The notes beneath the pieces are model-generated. The model was not told the origin of the DNA. It saw nothing but the letters and a program-made list of their open reading frames with translations, and searched no databases. Shown one piece after another: positions 1 through 7,385 of a DNA stretch of 64,000 nt. The DNA comes from Halorussus rarus (GTDB taxonomy: Archaea > Halobacteriota > Halobacteria > Halobacteriales > Haladaptataceae). Every line of letters begins with the position of its first letter. Position 1 is the first letter of the stretch. The translations under genes and the position numbers were made by a program. The stretch spans positions 434,001-498,000 of the forward strand of contig NZ_QPMJ01000003.1 of the NCBI RefSeq assembly GCF_003369835.1, written 5' to 3'.

Positions 1-195
1 GAGTCGGGCGTGGGCGAGTTCGAGTTCACCGTCGAGATGCGTGCGAAGGCGATGTTCGTCGCCGACGACCCCGACGGCGAGAAGGTGGGCGCGCGAGGCG
101 GCAAGGGGTTCATCCCGATAGAGATGCTGACCGGCGAGGGCGAAGCCGAGGAGTTCCGGTGTTACAACTGGATGGACGATTCAAGCGACTCCTAA
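1..195 (+). CDS. C-terminal end of an unrecognised acidic protein (5' truncated by the window edge)
   Basis: The reading frame is open from the first base, so the gene begins outside the window; only about 64 C-terminal residues are present. The visible part is acidic and contains the stretch KGFIPIEMLTGEG and a terminal RCYNWMDD segment. I do not recognise the family. It is followed immediately by the convergent thiD-type gene: the two stop codons overlap by 3 bp (TAA at 193-195 here, TAG at 194-192 on the other strand). The coding call rests on the uninterrupted acidic frame with haloarchaeal codon use and on that tight convergent packing. Confidence 0.6.
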   Translation, partial: ESGVGEFEFTVEMRAKAMFVADDPDGEKVGARGGKGFIPIEMLTGEGEAEEFRCYNWMDDSSDS

Positions 196-1676
196 ACGGC
201 GCCTCTCAACGTCAGTACTCGCTCGGTCAGTTGGTCCGCGTCCCTCGCAATCACCTTCGTCATCGCCTCTTTCCCCACCTCGCCGCGGTCGACGACCGCC
301 ACGGGCGTCCCCTCCAGCGACTCGAACGCCTGCTTTGCACCCCACTGCATCGTACTCCCCTCCTCTTCTTTCACCCCGTCCGGCTCCGACTCCCGGTCGT
401 ACGCCGCGACCGGCCAGCCCACCGACTCCAGCGCGGCCTCCACGTCCGCGTCGAACCGGCAGTTCGCCGCGAACCGGAGGCCGGGGTCGAACTCCCGGCA
501 GGCGAGCAGGAAGCGCGCGACGTGGCTCGACGCGCCGAAGCGCACGCCGCGATTGGGTTTCACGCCCGAGAGCGTCCGGGTGATGCGGCCCTCCACAGCG
601 GCGGTCTCCTCGACGCCTTCGGCGTAGGGCGTCGCGCCGACCACGTTCATCCCCACCTCCGGCACGAGGGCGGAGACGTCCGCGTCGACGAACTCCTGAA
701 CGACCTCACGGACCTCTTCGGCCGTAGTTTCCCGGGCGGCCCGATTCCGCAGTTCCACCGAATGATGCACCGACCCCGGTCCCTCGCCCACGTCGAGGGG
801 GTAGCGGACCGCCCGGGTCACGAAGTCCACGCCGGCCTCGACCGCTTCCCCGAGATCGTCGCCGAGGGCGAGTCGGGCCGCAATTGCGGCCGAGAGCGCG
901 CATCCCGACCCGTGGGTCGCGTCGGTATCGATGCGGGGATGGCGGGTCGCGCGGGTCCGGTCGGGTGTCACCAGCACGTCCCGGACCGTCTCGCCGGGGA
1001 CGTGGCCCCCCTTCACGAGGGCGGCGTCGGCGCCCGTCGCGACCAGTTGCTCGCCCGCCGCGACCGCCGACTCGCGGTCGGTCACCGCCACGCCGGTCAG
1101 CACCTCGGCCTCGTCGGCGTTGGGCGTCACCAGCGCGGCCTCGGCGACCAGGTCCTCGTAAGCGTCCTCTGCCTCGCGGTCGAGCAGGCGGTCGCCCGCG
1201 GCGGCGACCATCACGGGGTCGACCACGACCGGGAAGTCCGCCCCGGCGGCGCGCTCGGCCACCAGTTCCACGATCTCCGCGGTGGCGAGCATCCCGGTCT
1301 TTGCCGCCCGCACGTCGAAGTCGCCGGTCACGGCGTCGACCTGTGTCGCGACCTCGCCGGCCGGCAGAACGTGGGTCGACTCGACGCCCCGCGTGTGCTG
1401 GGCCGTGACCGCGGTCACGGCGCTGGCCCCGAACGCGCCGTGGGCTTCGATGGTCTTGAGGTCGGCCTGCACGCCCGCGCCGCCGCCCGAGTCGCTGCCC
1501 GCCACCGTGAGCGCGACCGGCCTGTCGACCGGGGCCGCCTGGCGGGTGCCGGTTGTCGCGTCGTCGTCCCGTTCGGTCGTCACGTCGCCGTCTCGGTCGG
1601 TCGTCACGTCGCCGTCTCGGTCGGTCGTCACGTCGCCGTCTCGGTCGGTCGTCGCGTCGGTGTCCTCGCCATTCAT
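192..1676 (-). CDS. thiD: ThiD-ThiN bifunctional thiamine biosynthesis protein (HMP-P kinase fused to thiamine-phosphate synthase)
   Basis: A 494-residue fusion. The ThiD ribokinase-fold domain (about residues 53-300) starts with VALTVAGSDSGGGAG at residues 54-68 and carries the late GSGC catalytic/anion-hole motif; it phosphorylates hydroxymethylpyrimidine and its phosphate. The C-terminal part (about 305-494), with RFGASSHVAR and MQWGAKQAF segments, matches the archaeal ThiN-type thiamine-phosphate synthase that replaces ThiE. The first about 50 residues are odd: an acidic TTDRDGDV octapeptide repeated in tandem ahead of the kinase core. The true start could lie after the repeats, but no Met occurs before the core, so ATG at 1674-1676 is kept. 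The enzyme is cytosolic. A small palindrome sits just upstream of the start. Confidence 0.92.
   Translation of the reverse strand: MNGEDTDATTDRDGDVTTDRDGDVTTDRDGDVTTERDDDATTGTRQAAPVDRPVALTVAGSDSGGGAGVQADLKTIEAHGAFGASAVTAVTAQHTRGVESTHVLPAGEVATQVDAVTGDFDVRAAKTGMLATAEIVELVAERAAGADFPVVVDPVMVAAAGDRLLDREAEDAYEDLVAEAALVTPNADEAEVLTGVAVTDRESAVAAGEQLVATGADAALVKGGHVPGETVRDVLVTPDRTRATRHPRIDTDATHGSGCALSAAIAARLALGDDLGEAVEAGVDFVTRAVRYPLDVGEGPGSVHHSVELRNRAARETTAEEVREVVQEFVDADVSALVPEVGMNVVGATPYAEGVEETAAVEGRITRTLSGVKPNRGVRFGASSHVARFLLACREFDPGLRFAANCRFDADVEAALESVGWPVAAYDRESEPDGVKEEEGSTMQWGAKQAFESLEGTPVAVVDRGEVGKEAMTKVIARDADQLTERVLTLRGAV
1573..1655. repeat. 24-bp tandem repeat within the 5' end of thiD
   Basis: Three perfect 24-bp units (1573-1596, 1597-1620, 1621-1644) and one decayed partial unit. 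On the coding (minus) strand each unit encodes the octapeptide TTDRDGDV. The repeat length is a multiple of three, so copy-number change by slippage would preserve the frame. Confidence 0.9.
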
Positions 1677-1677
1677 T

Positions 1678-1704
1678 TACCAGGTAGTACAACCAAGTGG
1701 TACT
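1678..1704 (-). promoter_or_regulatory. Palindrome abutting the thiD start (candidate operator)
   Basis: Nested inverted repeats TACCA (1678-1682)/TGGTA (1698-1702) and AGTAC (1686-1690)/GTACT (1700-1704) lie within 30 bp of the thiD ATG. Position and symmetry suit a repressor site. Haloarchaeal thiamine genes are known to be controlled by the ThiN-domain repressor ThiR; assigning this site to ThiR is inference only. Confidence 0.3.
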
Positions 1705-1780
1705 TAGAGGTGGGTGGTCCGAGTCCCGCGTCGGGGTCTTCCGACCGTCTGCGGGCGCCGCCACGCTCGTATGGACGGCC

Positions 1781-1788
1781 TTTTAATC
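1781..1788 (+). promoter_or_regulatory. TATA-like box of the NOG1-type GTPase gene
   Basis: TTTTAATC lies about 27 nt upstream of the ATG at 1811, the spacing expected for a leaderless haloarchaeal transcript. Confidence 0.55.
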
Positions 1789-1810
1789 CCGCGAGACCGT
1801 ATCTACGTCC

Positions 1811-2773
1811 ATGATTTTCGAGAACCTGCCGACGACACCCACGTCGGAGGAGCTCATCGACAAGGCGTTCTCGCGGGCGTCGCGGGCCGGCCGTGCCAAG
1901 AGCGGCGCCGAGGCCCAGCAGTCGATGCTCCAGACCGCCTCCAACATCCTGAGCGACAACCTCCAGAACGTCGCGGCCGAGTGGCCCGACTTCGACGAGG
2001 TCGACCCCTTCTACTACGAACTCGCCGACGCCATCGTCGACGTGGACGAGTTGCGCCAGAGCCTCTCGGAGATACAGTGGGCCAGCCGGAAGACCCACGA
2101 CATCGGCCGGGAGTACCAGGGCAAGCTCACCGGCGACGCCGACGCCGACCGGAAGTTCCGCAAGCAGGGGTTCGCCCGGCTCGCGGACGTGGTCGAGGAG
2201 GTCGCCGACGACCTGGAGCGGGTCGGTCAGGCCCACCAGGACCTCCGGCGGCTCCCCGACATCGACCCCGAGGAGCCGACCATCGTGGTGGCGGGCTACC
2301 CCAACGTCGGCAAGTCGTCGTTCGTCAACGCGGTCACGAACGCCCGCAACGAGATCGCCGAGTACCCCTTCACCACCAAGGGCGTCCGGGTCGGCCACTT
2401 CGAGCGCGACCACATCCGGTACCAGATCGTCGACACGCCCGGCCTGCTCGACCGGCCGGCCGACGAGCGCAACGACATCGAGAACCAGGCGGTCTCGGCG
2501 CTGACCCACCTCGCGGACGCCATCGTCTTCGTCGTCGACGCCAGCGGCTACTGCGGCTACCCCCTCGACGCCCAGCTCGACCTCCGGGACGCGCTCGCCG
2601 AGCGGTTCGACGGCGTGCCCGTGCTCACCGTCTGCAACAAGGCGGACCTCTCGACCGACGTCGAGGCGGACGCCTACATGAGCGTCGAGAGCGGCGAGAA
2701 CGTAGACGCGGTCCTCGACGCCGCGGTCGACGCGGTCGGCTACGAGCCCGAACTCCCCTTCGAGGACCGGTAA
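1811..2773 (+). CDS. NOG1-type GTPase (OBG-HflX superfamily)
   Basis: A 320-residue protein with an N-terminal helical domain (about 1-150, including SEIQWASRKTHDIGREYQGK) and a G domain showing G1 GYPNVGKSS (about 161-169), a TTKG switch-I threonine region, G3 DTPG and G4 NKAD. This architecture is that of NOG1/GTPBP4, a ribosome large-subunit assembly GTPase in eukaryotes whose archaeal homologues are shorter and lack the C-terminal NOG1 extension; a ribosome-biogenesis role is inferred from the family. The start is supported by a TATA-like box at the leaderless distance. It is divergent from thiD and ends 29 bp before the convergent DUF389 gene. Confidence 0.88.
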   Translation: MIFENLPTTPTSEELIDKAFSRASRAGRAKSGAEAQQSMLQTASNILSDNLQNVAAEWPDFDEVDPFYYELADAIVDVDELRQSLSEIQWASRKTHDIGREYQGKLTGDADADRKFRKQGFARLADVVEEVADDLERVGQAHQDLRRLPDIDPEEPTIVVAGYPNVGKSSFVNAVTNARNEIAEYPFTTKGVRVGHFERDHIRYQIVDTPGLLDRPADERNDIENQAVSALTHLADAIVFVVDASGYCGYPLDAQLDLRDALAERFDGVPVLTVCNKADLSTDVEADAYMSVESGENVDAVLDAAVDAVGYEPELPFEDR

Positions 2774-2801
2774 GCGGACGGTACGTGCTCGAAGAGAACT
2801 C

Positions 2802-4127
2802 TCACGCGAACGCTCGGCCCGCCGGCGTCCCCAGCGACCCGACGGTCCCGTTCGAGACCTGGTAGTCGACGAAGTGGACGCGGACGGACGGGTCCTGCCT
2901 CGTCACGGCGCCCAGTCGGCGCTCCAGCCTGGTCGCCAGGCCGGGGTACTCGCGGTCGGACGTGCGACTGATGGTGACGGTGACCGACTCGGATTCGAAC
3001 CAGCCCCCGGTGAACCCGTACTCGGTGTTGGTCGAGACGTACGTGAGGTTCGCGTACGCCTGGTTGTCGAGGACAGAACTCACCTCCTGGTTGACGGTCC
3101 GCTCGTAGGTGATCTGCTGGTACGTCGCGACCACCACGCCGCCGACGATCAGGAGCAGCACCGCCACTCCGATCGCGAACGCCGCGGTGCTCGTCGACTC
3201 GCGGGGGTCGAACAGGTCCCGGTCGAACCCGTTCGGCCGGTAGCCGAGGTATCTGAGCGTGACGAAGGCGGCGACGTTGATGCCGACCATCGAGACCAGC
3301 AGGAGCAACAGCGACCCCAGCGCGATGACGGGGAACCCCCAGACGACGGCGATGCCGGTGGTCGCCGCGGCCGGAATCAGCGCCGCGGCGATCATGACGC
3401 CGATGAGCGAGGTCGGCCCCTTCGTCGTCAGGCCGAACGCCGAGGCGCTCCCCGCCGCCAGACCGACCGCGACGGTGAGCAGGCTCGGCGAGACCCGGGA
3501 GCTGATCTGGCCGAGCGCGGTGATCTGGAGCGGCGGGACGAACGAGAACGTCTGGAGGAAGTAGCCGAACGCCAGCGCGGTGACGATTGCGATGACGACA
3601 CCGACCCCCTGCAACACGATGCTGTCCCTGAGCATCTCCCGGTCGCCCGTGACCGCACCGACGCTCGCGGTGAGAACCGGGCCGACGAACGGCGCGATGA
3701 CCATCGACCCCACGACCACCGCCGGCGAGTCGACCAGCAGCCCCGCGGTGGCGATGATGGCGCTCAGGAAGATCATCCAGACGAACGACACCTTGTCGCG
3801 GGCCATGTCCCGCGCCTTCGACCGGAGCTCCTTCCGGGTCAGCGGGTCGAAGTCGTCGGAGTACCGCTGCTCCAGCAGCTCCATGTTGGGCGTGGCGGCG
3901 GTCTCGGCGGTCGCCATGACGGTGTACTCGTCCTCCTCGAGGCCCGCGTCCCGGAGCGCGTCCATCACGTCCCCGACCCCGTCGCTCGGGAGGGGGAACT
4001 CCACGAGCACCTCCTCGCCGGTCCGCTCGTCGGTCTCGAGCACGGCGTAGTCGATCTGCTTCGAGTCGAGCGCGCCCAGGATTGGACCGCGCCGCTCCTC
4101 CGGAATCAGGACGTGTATCAGGCGCAC
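2802..4127 (-). CDS. DUF389 / TIGR00341-type membrane protein, copy 1
   Basis: A 441-residue integral membrane protein starting at GTG (4127-4125). The soluble N-terminal about 110 residues (RLIHVLIPEERRGPILGAL) form the small regulatory-looking domain of the family. It is followed by several hydrophobic segments including the family signature DSPAVVVGSMVIAPFVGP and GVMIAAALIPAAA. A hydrophilic C-terminal domain of about 100 residues follows the last helix. Function is unknown in the family; substrate transport or stress sensing have only been suggested. A paralogue lies 1 kb upstream at 5135-6433, with a SIMPL lipoprotein between them, all on one strand. A weak TATA-like sequence lies near 4152-4159. 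Confidence 0.85.
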   Translation of the reverse strand: MRLIHVLIPEERRGPILGALDSKQIDYAVLETDERTGEEVLVEFPLPSDGVGDVMDALRDAGLEEDEYTVMATAETAATPNMELLEQRYSDDFDPLTRKELRSKARDMARDKVSFVWMIFLSAIIATAGLLVDSPAVVVGSMVIAPFVGPVLTASVGAVTGDREMLRDSIVLQGVGVVIAIVTALAFGYFLQTFSFVPPLQITALGQISSRVSPSLLTVAVGLAAGSASAFGLTTKGPTSLIGVMIAAALIPAAATTGIAVVWGFPVIALGSLLLLLVSMVGINVAAFVTLRYLGYRPNGFDRDLFDPRESTSTAAFAIGVAVLLLIVGGVVVATYQQITYERTVNQEVSSVLDNQAYANLTYVSTNTEYGFTGGWFESESVTVTISRTSDREYPGLATRLERRLGAVTRQDPSVRVHFVDYQVSNGTVGSLGTPAGRAFA

Positions 4128-4233
4128 ACGGGAGGAACGGGATACCGACGCAAAAGAATTCAGGCCGCGAGCCGGTCGCGAGCCGGTCGGCCGACCGGCT
4201 CGCGGTCGCGGGCCGGGGCTATCGCGCGGGTCG

Positions 4234-4980
4234 CTACCCGGTCGCGTTGTACGTCACCGACACCTGCGCGGTGACGGTGACCGGCCCCGATTCGATCTCC
4301 GTCGCCGCCTGGCCGCCGGCGTCGGCCGAGAGCGTCTCGGCCCGAATCGGACTGTAGCTCACGTCGCCGGTCGCCGCGCTGTGGACGCCCTCGACGGTCA
4401 GGTTGGCGCTCTCGGCGATGACGTCGGCGTCGGCGCGGGCGTTGTCCATCGCGTCCCGGAGCGCCTCGGCCCGGACCTCGCGCCGGCGCTCCTCGGAGAG
4501 CGTGAGTTCGACGCCGTCGACCCGGTCGGCGCCGTTCGACACCGCCACGTCGAGCACCGCGCCGGCCCTGCTCGCGTTCGACAGGGTTATCTCGAAGGCG
4601 TGGACGCCCTGGAAGCCGACGGGGACGCGGTCGCCGTCCCGCTCGCGGTACTCCTGGTCGATGCTGAACGCGACCGTTCGAATCTGGTCGTCGCCGACGC
4701 CGGCGCGCCGGAGCGCCTCGCTCATCCGCGACGCGTTCTCCGCGAGCCGCTCGCGGACCGCGTCGGCGTCGTCGCCGCTGGCGAGGACCGCGACCTGCAG
4801 CACCGCCTGGTCGGGCTCGGCCGCGGCCTGCCCGGTGGCCGCGACGCTGATGGTCTCGCCGTCGTCGCTCGGTTGGACTGCCTGTGCGCTGGCGTCGCCC
4901 GTCGGGTCGATGCTCCCGACGCAGCCCGCCGTCAGTAGCAGGACTGCGACACCCACCGCTGCGAGTACTCCCCTTGACAT
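4234..4980 (-). CDS. SIMPL (DUF541) domain lipoprotein
   Basis: A 248-residue secreted protein. The N-terminus is a lipoprotein signal with hydrophobic core VAVLLL and lipobox LTAGC (Cys 20), which fixes the start at 4980 instead of the longer upstream frame. A short acidic linker is followed by the SIMPL/DUF541 domain (about 45-245), beginning ISVAATGQAAAEPDQAVL, the usual opening strand of the family. SIMPL proteins are periplasmic or surface proteins named from a signalling partner in mammals; their biochemical role in prokaryotes is unclear. It lies between two DUF389 membrane proteins on the same strand, a neighbourhood suggesting envelope function. A TATA-like CCTTATG lies about 29 nt upstream of the start. 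Confidence 0.88.
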   Translation of the reverse strand: MSRGVLAAVGVAVLLLTAGCVGSIDPTGDASAQAVQPSDDGETISVAATGQAAAEPDQAVLQVAVLASGDDADAVRERLAENASRMSEALRRAGVGDDQIRTVAFSIDQEYRERDGDRVPVGFQGVHAFEITLSNASRAGAVLDVAVSNGADRVDGVELTLSEERRREVRAEALRDAMDNARADADVIAESANLTVEGVHSAATGDVSYSPIRAETLSADAGGQAATEIESGPVTVTAQVSVTYNATG

Positions 4981-5134
4981 CGCCACGTCTGTACGGCGGC
5001 CCGCGACATAAGGTTCTGCTAAATTCAAATCCCGGTTTGACTCATCGTCGATGGCCGACCCGGCTCGACGCCGGGACGCGGTCCGCTGCGAGCGTCCGCC
5101 GCGGTGCAGTGGCCGACTCGTCTCGGCGCCCGTC

Positions 5135-6433
5135 TCACTTCGTCCCACCGTCGTACTCGACGTACCGCACCTGGACCGCGACCCGGTGGCCCGAGTTGCG
5201 GTTGATGCGCCTGGTGAGCGTCTCGGCGAGGTCCGGGTACGCCGTGTCCGGCGGCCGGCCGACGGTGACGACGACCCGCTGGGACTGGTCGAACGGGAGG
5301 CTGCCGCTGCCGCGGAACTCCATGTCGAACAGCCGGGCCTCGTCGTACGCGCCGCCGTCGAGCACGTCGCCGGCCTCCTGGCGGACCTGGTTCTGGAACT
5401 GGGCCTCCTGGATGGTGGCGAACGTGACGCCGCCGAGGAACAGCGAGAGCAGGCCGATGGCGGCCACCAGGACCCCCGCGCGCTTGAACAGCGCCGACCG
5501 GGTCTGGTCGTGCTCGAACAGGTTCTTCGGCCCGTAGTCGAGGTACCAGAGCACCGCGAGGCCCGCGAGGTTGATCGAGAGGATGTTGACGAGCACGAGG
5601 ACGAACGAGCTCACCGCCGCCATCGGCTGCCACCACGCGATGGCGATGCCGACCGCGGCGGCCGGCGGGACGAGCGCGGCCGCGATCATCACGCCGACGA
5701 TGGCGACCGAGACCCCCGACGCGAGGCTCAGCACGCCCGCCGCGCCAGCCCCGAGCGCGACCGCCAGCGAGAGGAAGTCGGGGGTGAGCCTGCCGCTGAC
5801 CTGCGAGATGCCGAGGATGTCGGTCTCGGGCGGGACGAGGAAGCCGTACCGCACCACGACCGCGAACAGGGTGGCGGCCGCGATGGCCGAGAAGCCCCCG
5901 ATGAACTGGTACTTCACGCCCCGCCGGAACAGCTGCCGGTCGCCCAGGACGGTCCCGACGCTGGCGCCCATCGCCGGGCCGATGAGCGGCGCGATGACCA
6001 TCGACCCCACGACCACCGCGGGCGAGTCCAGCAGCATCCCCGCGGTGGCGACGACGGCGCTGATGACGGTCATCGCCACGAACGTGGGGAACTCCGGGGT
6101 CATCTCGCGGGCCTCGGTCCGGATCTCCTCGCGGGCGATGGTCGTCGCGTCGGGGTTCTCCTCGGAGTACCGCCGCTCGAGCTCCTCGTACTGGCGCGAG
6201 ACGTCGGTCTCGGCGTCGATGATGACCGCGTGGGGGTCCTCGCCGAGCCCGGCGTCCTGGAGCTTGTCGAGGACGGGCTGGACCGCGGCCGTCGGCAGCG
6301 GGAAGTAGGCGATGGCGGTGTACTCCCGGCCGCTGGTCTCGTCGGTCAGCATGTAGTCGACCCCCTCCTCGTCGAGGACGTCGGCGACCAGCTCTCGCTT
6401 TCCCGCCGGAATCGAAACCTGCACGAGCCGCAT
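5135..6433 (-). CDS. DUF389 / TIGR00341-type membrane protein, copy 2
   Basis: A 432-residue paralogue of the gene at 2802-4127, with the same order: N-terminal soluble domain (MRLVQVSIPAGKRELV), then multiple transmembrane segments carrying DSPAVVVGSMVIAPLIGPA and GVMIAAALVPPAAA, then a hydrophilic C-terminal domain ending near HRVAVQVRYVEYDGG. The ATG at 6433 is chosen because the homology starts there and a TATA-like box lies about 28 nt upstream; the longer upstream frame is Gly/Arg-rich and non-conserved in appearance. Function is unknown. The two copies differ mainly in the C-terminal domain and loops, which suggests duplication followed by specialisation. Confidence 0.86.
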   Translation of the reverse strand: MRLVQVSIPAGKRELVADVLDEEGVDYMLTDETSGREYTAIAYFPLPTAAVQPVLDKLQDAGLGEDPHAVIIDAETDVSRQYEELERRYSEENPDATTIAREEIRTEAREMTPEFPTFVAMTVISAVVATAGMLLDSPAVVVGSMVIAPLIGPAMGASVGTVLGDRQLFRRGVKYQFIGGFSAIAAATLFAVVVRYGFLVPPETDILGISQVSGRLTPDFLSLAVALGAGAAGVLSLASGVSVAIVGVMIAAALVPPAAAVGIAIAWWQPMAAVSSFVLVLVNILSINLAGLAVLWYLDYGPKNLFEHDQTRSALFKRAGVLVAAIGLLSLFLGGVTFATIQEAQFQNQVRQEAGDVLDGGAYDEARLFDMEFRGSGSLPFDQSQRVVVTVGRPPDTAYPDLAETLTRRINRNSGHRVAVQVRYVEYDGGTK

Positions 6434-6458
6434 ACGTTCGGAGATGGCACGGCGGGTG

Positions 6459-6466
6459 TAAATAAG
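6459..6466 (-). promoter_or_regulatory. TATA-like box of DUF389 copy 2
   Basis: CTTATTTA on the minus strand, centred about 28 nt upstream of the ATG at 6433, consistent with a leaderless transcript. Confidence 0.55.
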
Positions 6467-6556
6467 CCGCGGCACCCAGACGGCGGTCCCGCGGCCAGAC
6501 GCGTTCGCCTCGCGGGGGTTCGCGGAACCGGTCCCGGGGTCGGTGGAACCGCGGCC

Positions 6557-6563
6557 GTTAAAC
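6557..6563 (+). promoter_or_regulatory. TATA-like box of engB
   Basis: GTTAAAC about 26 nt upstream of the ATG at 6586; back to back with the DUF389 copy 2 promoter. Confidence 0.5.
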
Positions 6564-6585
6564 CCCGCGCCCGGCAAGTGATGGT

Positions 6586-7206
6586 ATGTTCGAGAGTCGC
6601 CCGGACCGGAGCGCCGAGGTGGTGTTCGTCGGCCGGTCGAACGTCGGCAAGTCGACGCTGATGCGCGAGCTGACGGGCCACACCTTCGACACGGGGAGCA
6701 AGCCCGGCGTCACCCGGTCGCCCAACCACTACGACTGGGCCAGCGAGGACTTCGTGCTCACCGACCTGCCGGGGTTCGGCTTCATGTCGGGCGTGCCCGA
6801 GGAGCGCCGCGAGCAGATCAAGACCGACATCGTCCGGTACATCGAGGACAACGCCGACGACATCCTGGTCGGGGTCCTCGTGGTCGACGGCAAGAGCGCG
6901 GTCGACATCATCGACCGCCACTCGGGCGAGGACGAGGTGCCCTACGACGTCGAGATGTTCTACTTCCTCCGGGACGTCGACATCCCGGTCGTGGTCGCGG
7001 TCAACAAGATGGACAAGGTCGACGACGAGGACGAGCGCCTCGACGCGCTCTGCGACCGCCTCGGCCTCCACCCGCCGTGGAAACAGTGGCGCGACACCGT
7101 CGCCCCCATCAGCGCCAAGCGCGGCAACATCGACGCGCTGACCGAGGCGGTGAAGGACCACCTCCACGAGCAGCAGCGCGACGATCTGCTGAAGTTCTTC
7201 TCGTAG
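6586..7206 (+). CDS. engB: EngB/YsxC-family GTP-binding protein
   Basis: A 206-residue TrmE-Era-EngA-YihA superfamily GTPase made almost entirely of a G domain: G1 GRSNVGKST (about 16-24), the switch-I segment [11 protein letters not shown]3 DLPGFGF, G4 NKMDK and G5 SAK. The GRSNVGKS and GVTRxPN signatures are those of EngB/YihA proteins, which act in assembly of the large ribosomal subunit in bacteria; the same role in archaea is inferred. The length is normal for the family. The gene is divergent from the DUF389 gene upstream and is followed by about 100 bp without a gene. Confidence 0.9.
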   Translation: MFESRPDRSAEVVFVGRSNVGKSTLMRELTGHTFDTGSKPGVTRSPNHYDWASEDFVLTDLPGFGFMSGVPEERREQIKTDIVRYIEDNADDILVGVLVVDGKSAVDIIDRHSGEDEVPYDVEMFYFLRDVDIPVVVAVNKMDKVDDEDERLDALCDRLGLHPPWKQWRDTVAPISAKRGNIDALTEAVKDHLHEQQRDDLLKFFS

Positions 7207-7308
7207 GCCCGAGGGCCGCACATAGGTCGGAGCGGCCGCCAATCCCCGTGCGACGAATTCACTCGGACGACAGTATCTTTTTACGCCCGGGAGCGCTGGT
7301 AACGCTAA

Positions 7309-7385
7309 TGAAACTGACTTTCCTGTCGACCGACCGAGTGGCTACCGATGGAGGCCGTTCCGTACGAGGGAGGGAGCGGCGTTGA
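7309..7385 (+). other. Possible 25-codon leader ORF ahead of the histidine kinase
   Basis: An ATG at 7309 opens a 25-codon frame whose TGA (7383-7385) overlaps the TTG start of the kinase (7382-7384). A TATA-like TATCTTTTTA (7274-7283) lies about 30 nt upstream of the ATG, so the ATG would be near the 5' end of a transcript. I cannot tell a translated leader from chance. Confidence 0.25.

Noticed and set aside
1573-1655. CRISPR-like direct repeats
   Set aside because: The units are contiguous without spacers and are in frame within thiD.
1677-1780. TPP riboswitch upstream of thiD
   Set aside because: The spacer is too short and lacks the THI-box; only a small palindrome is seen.
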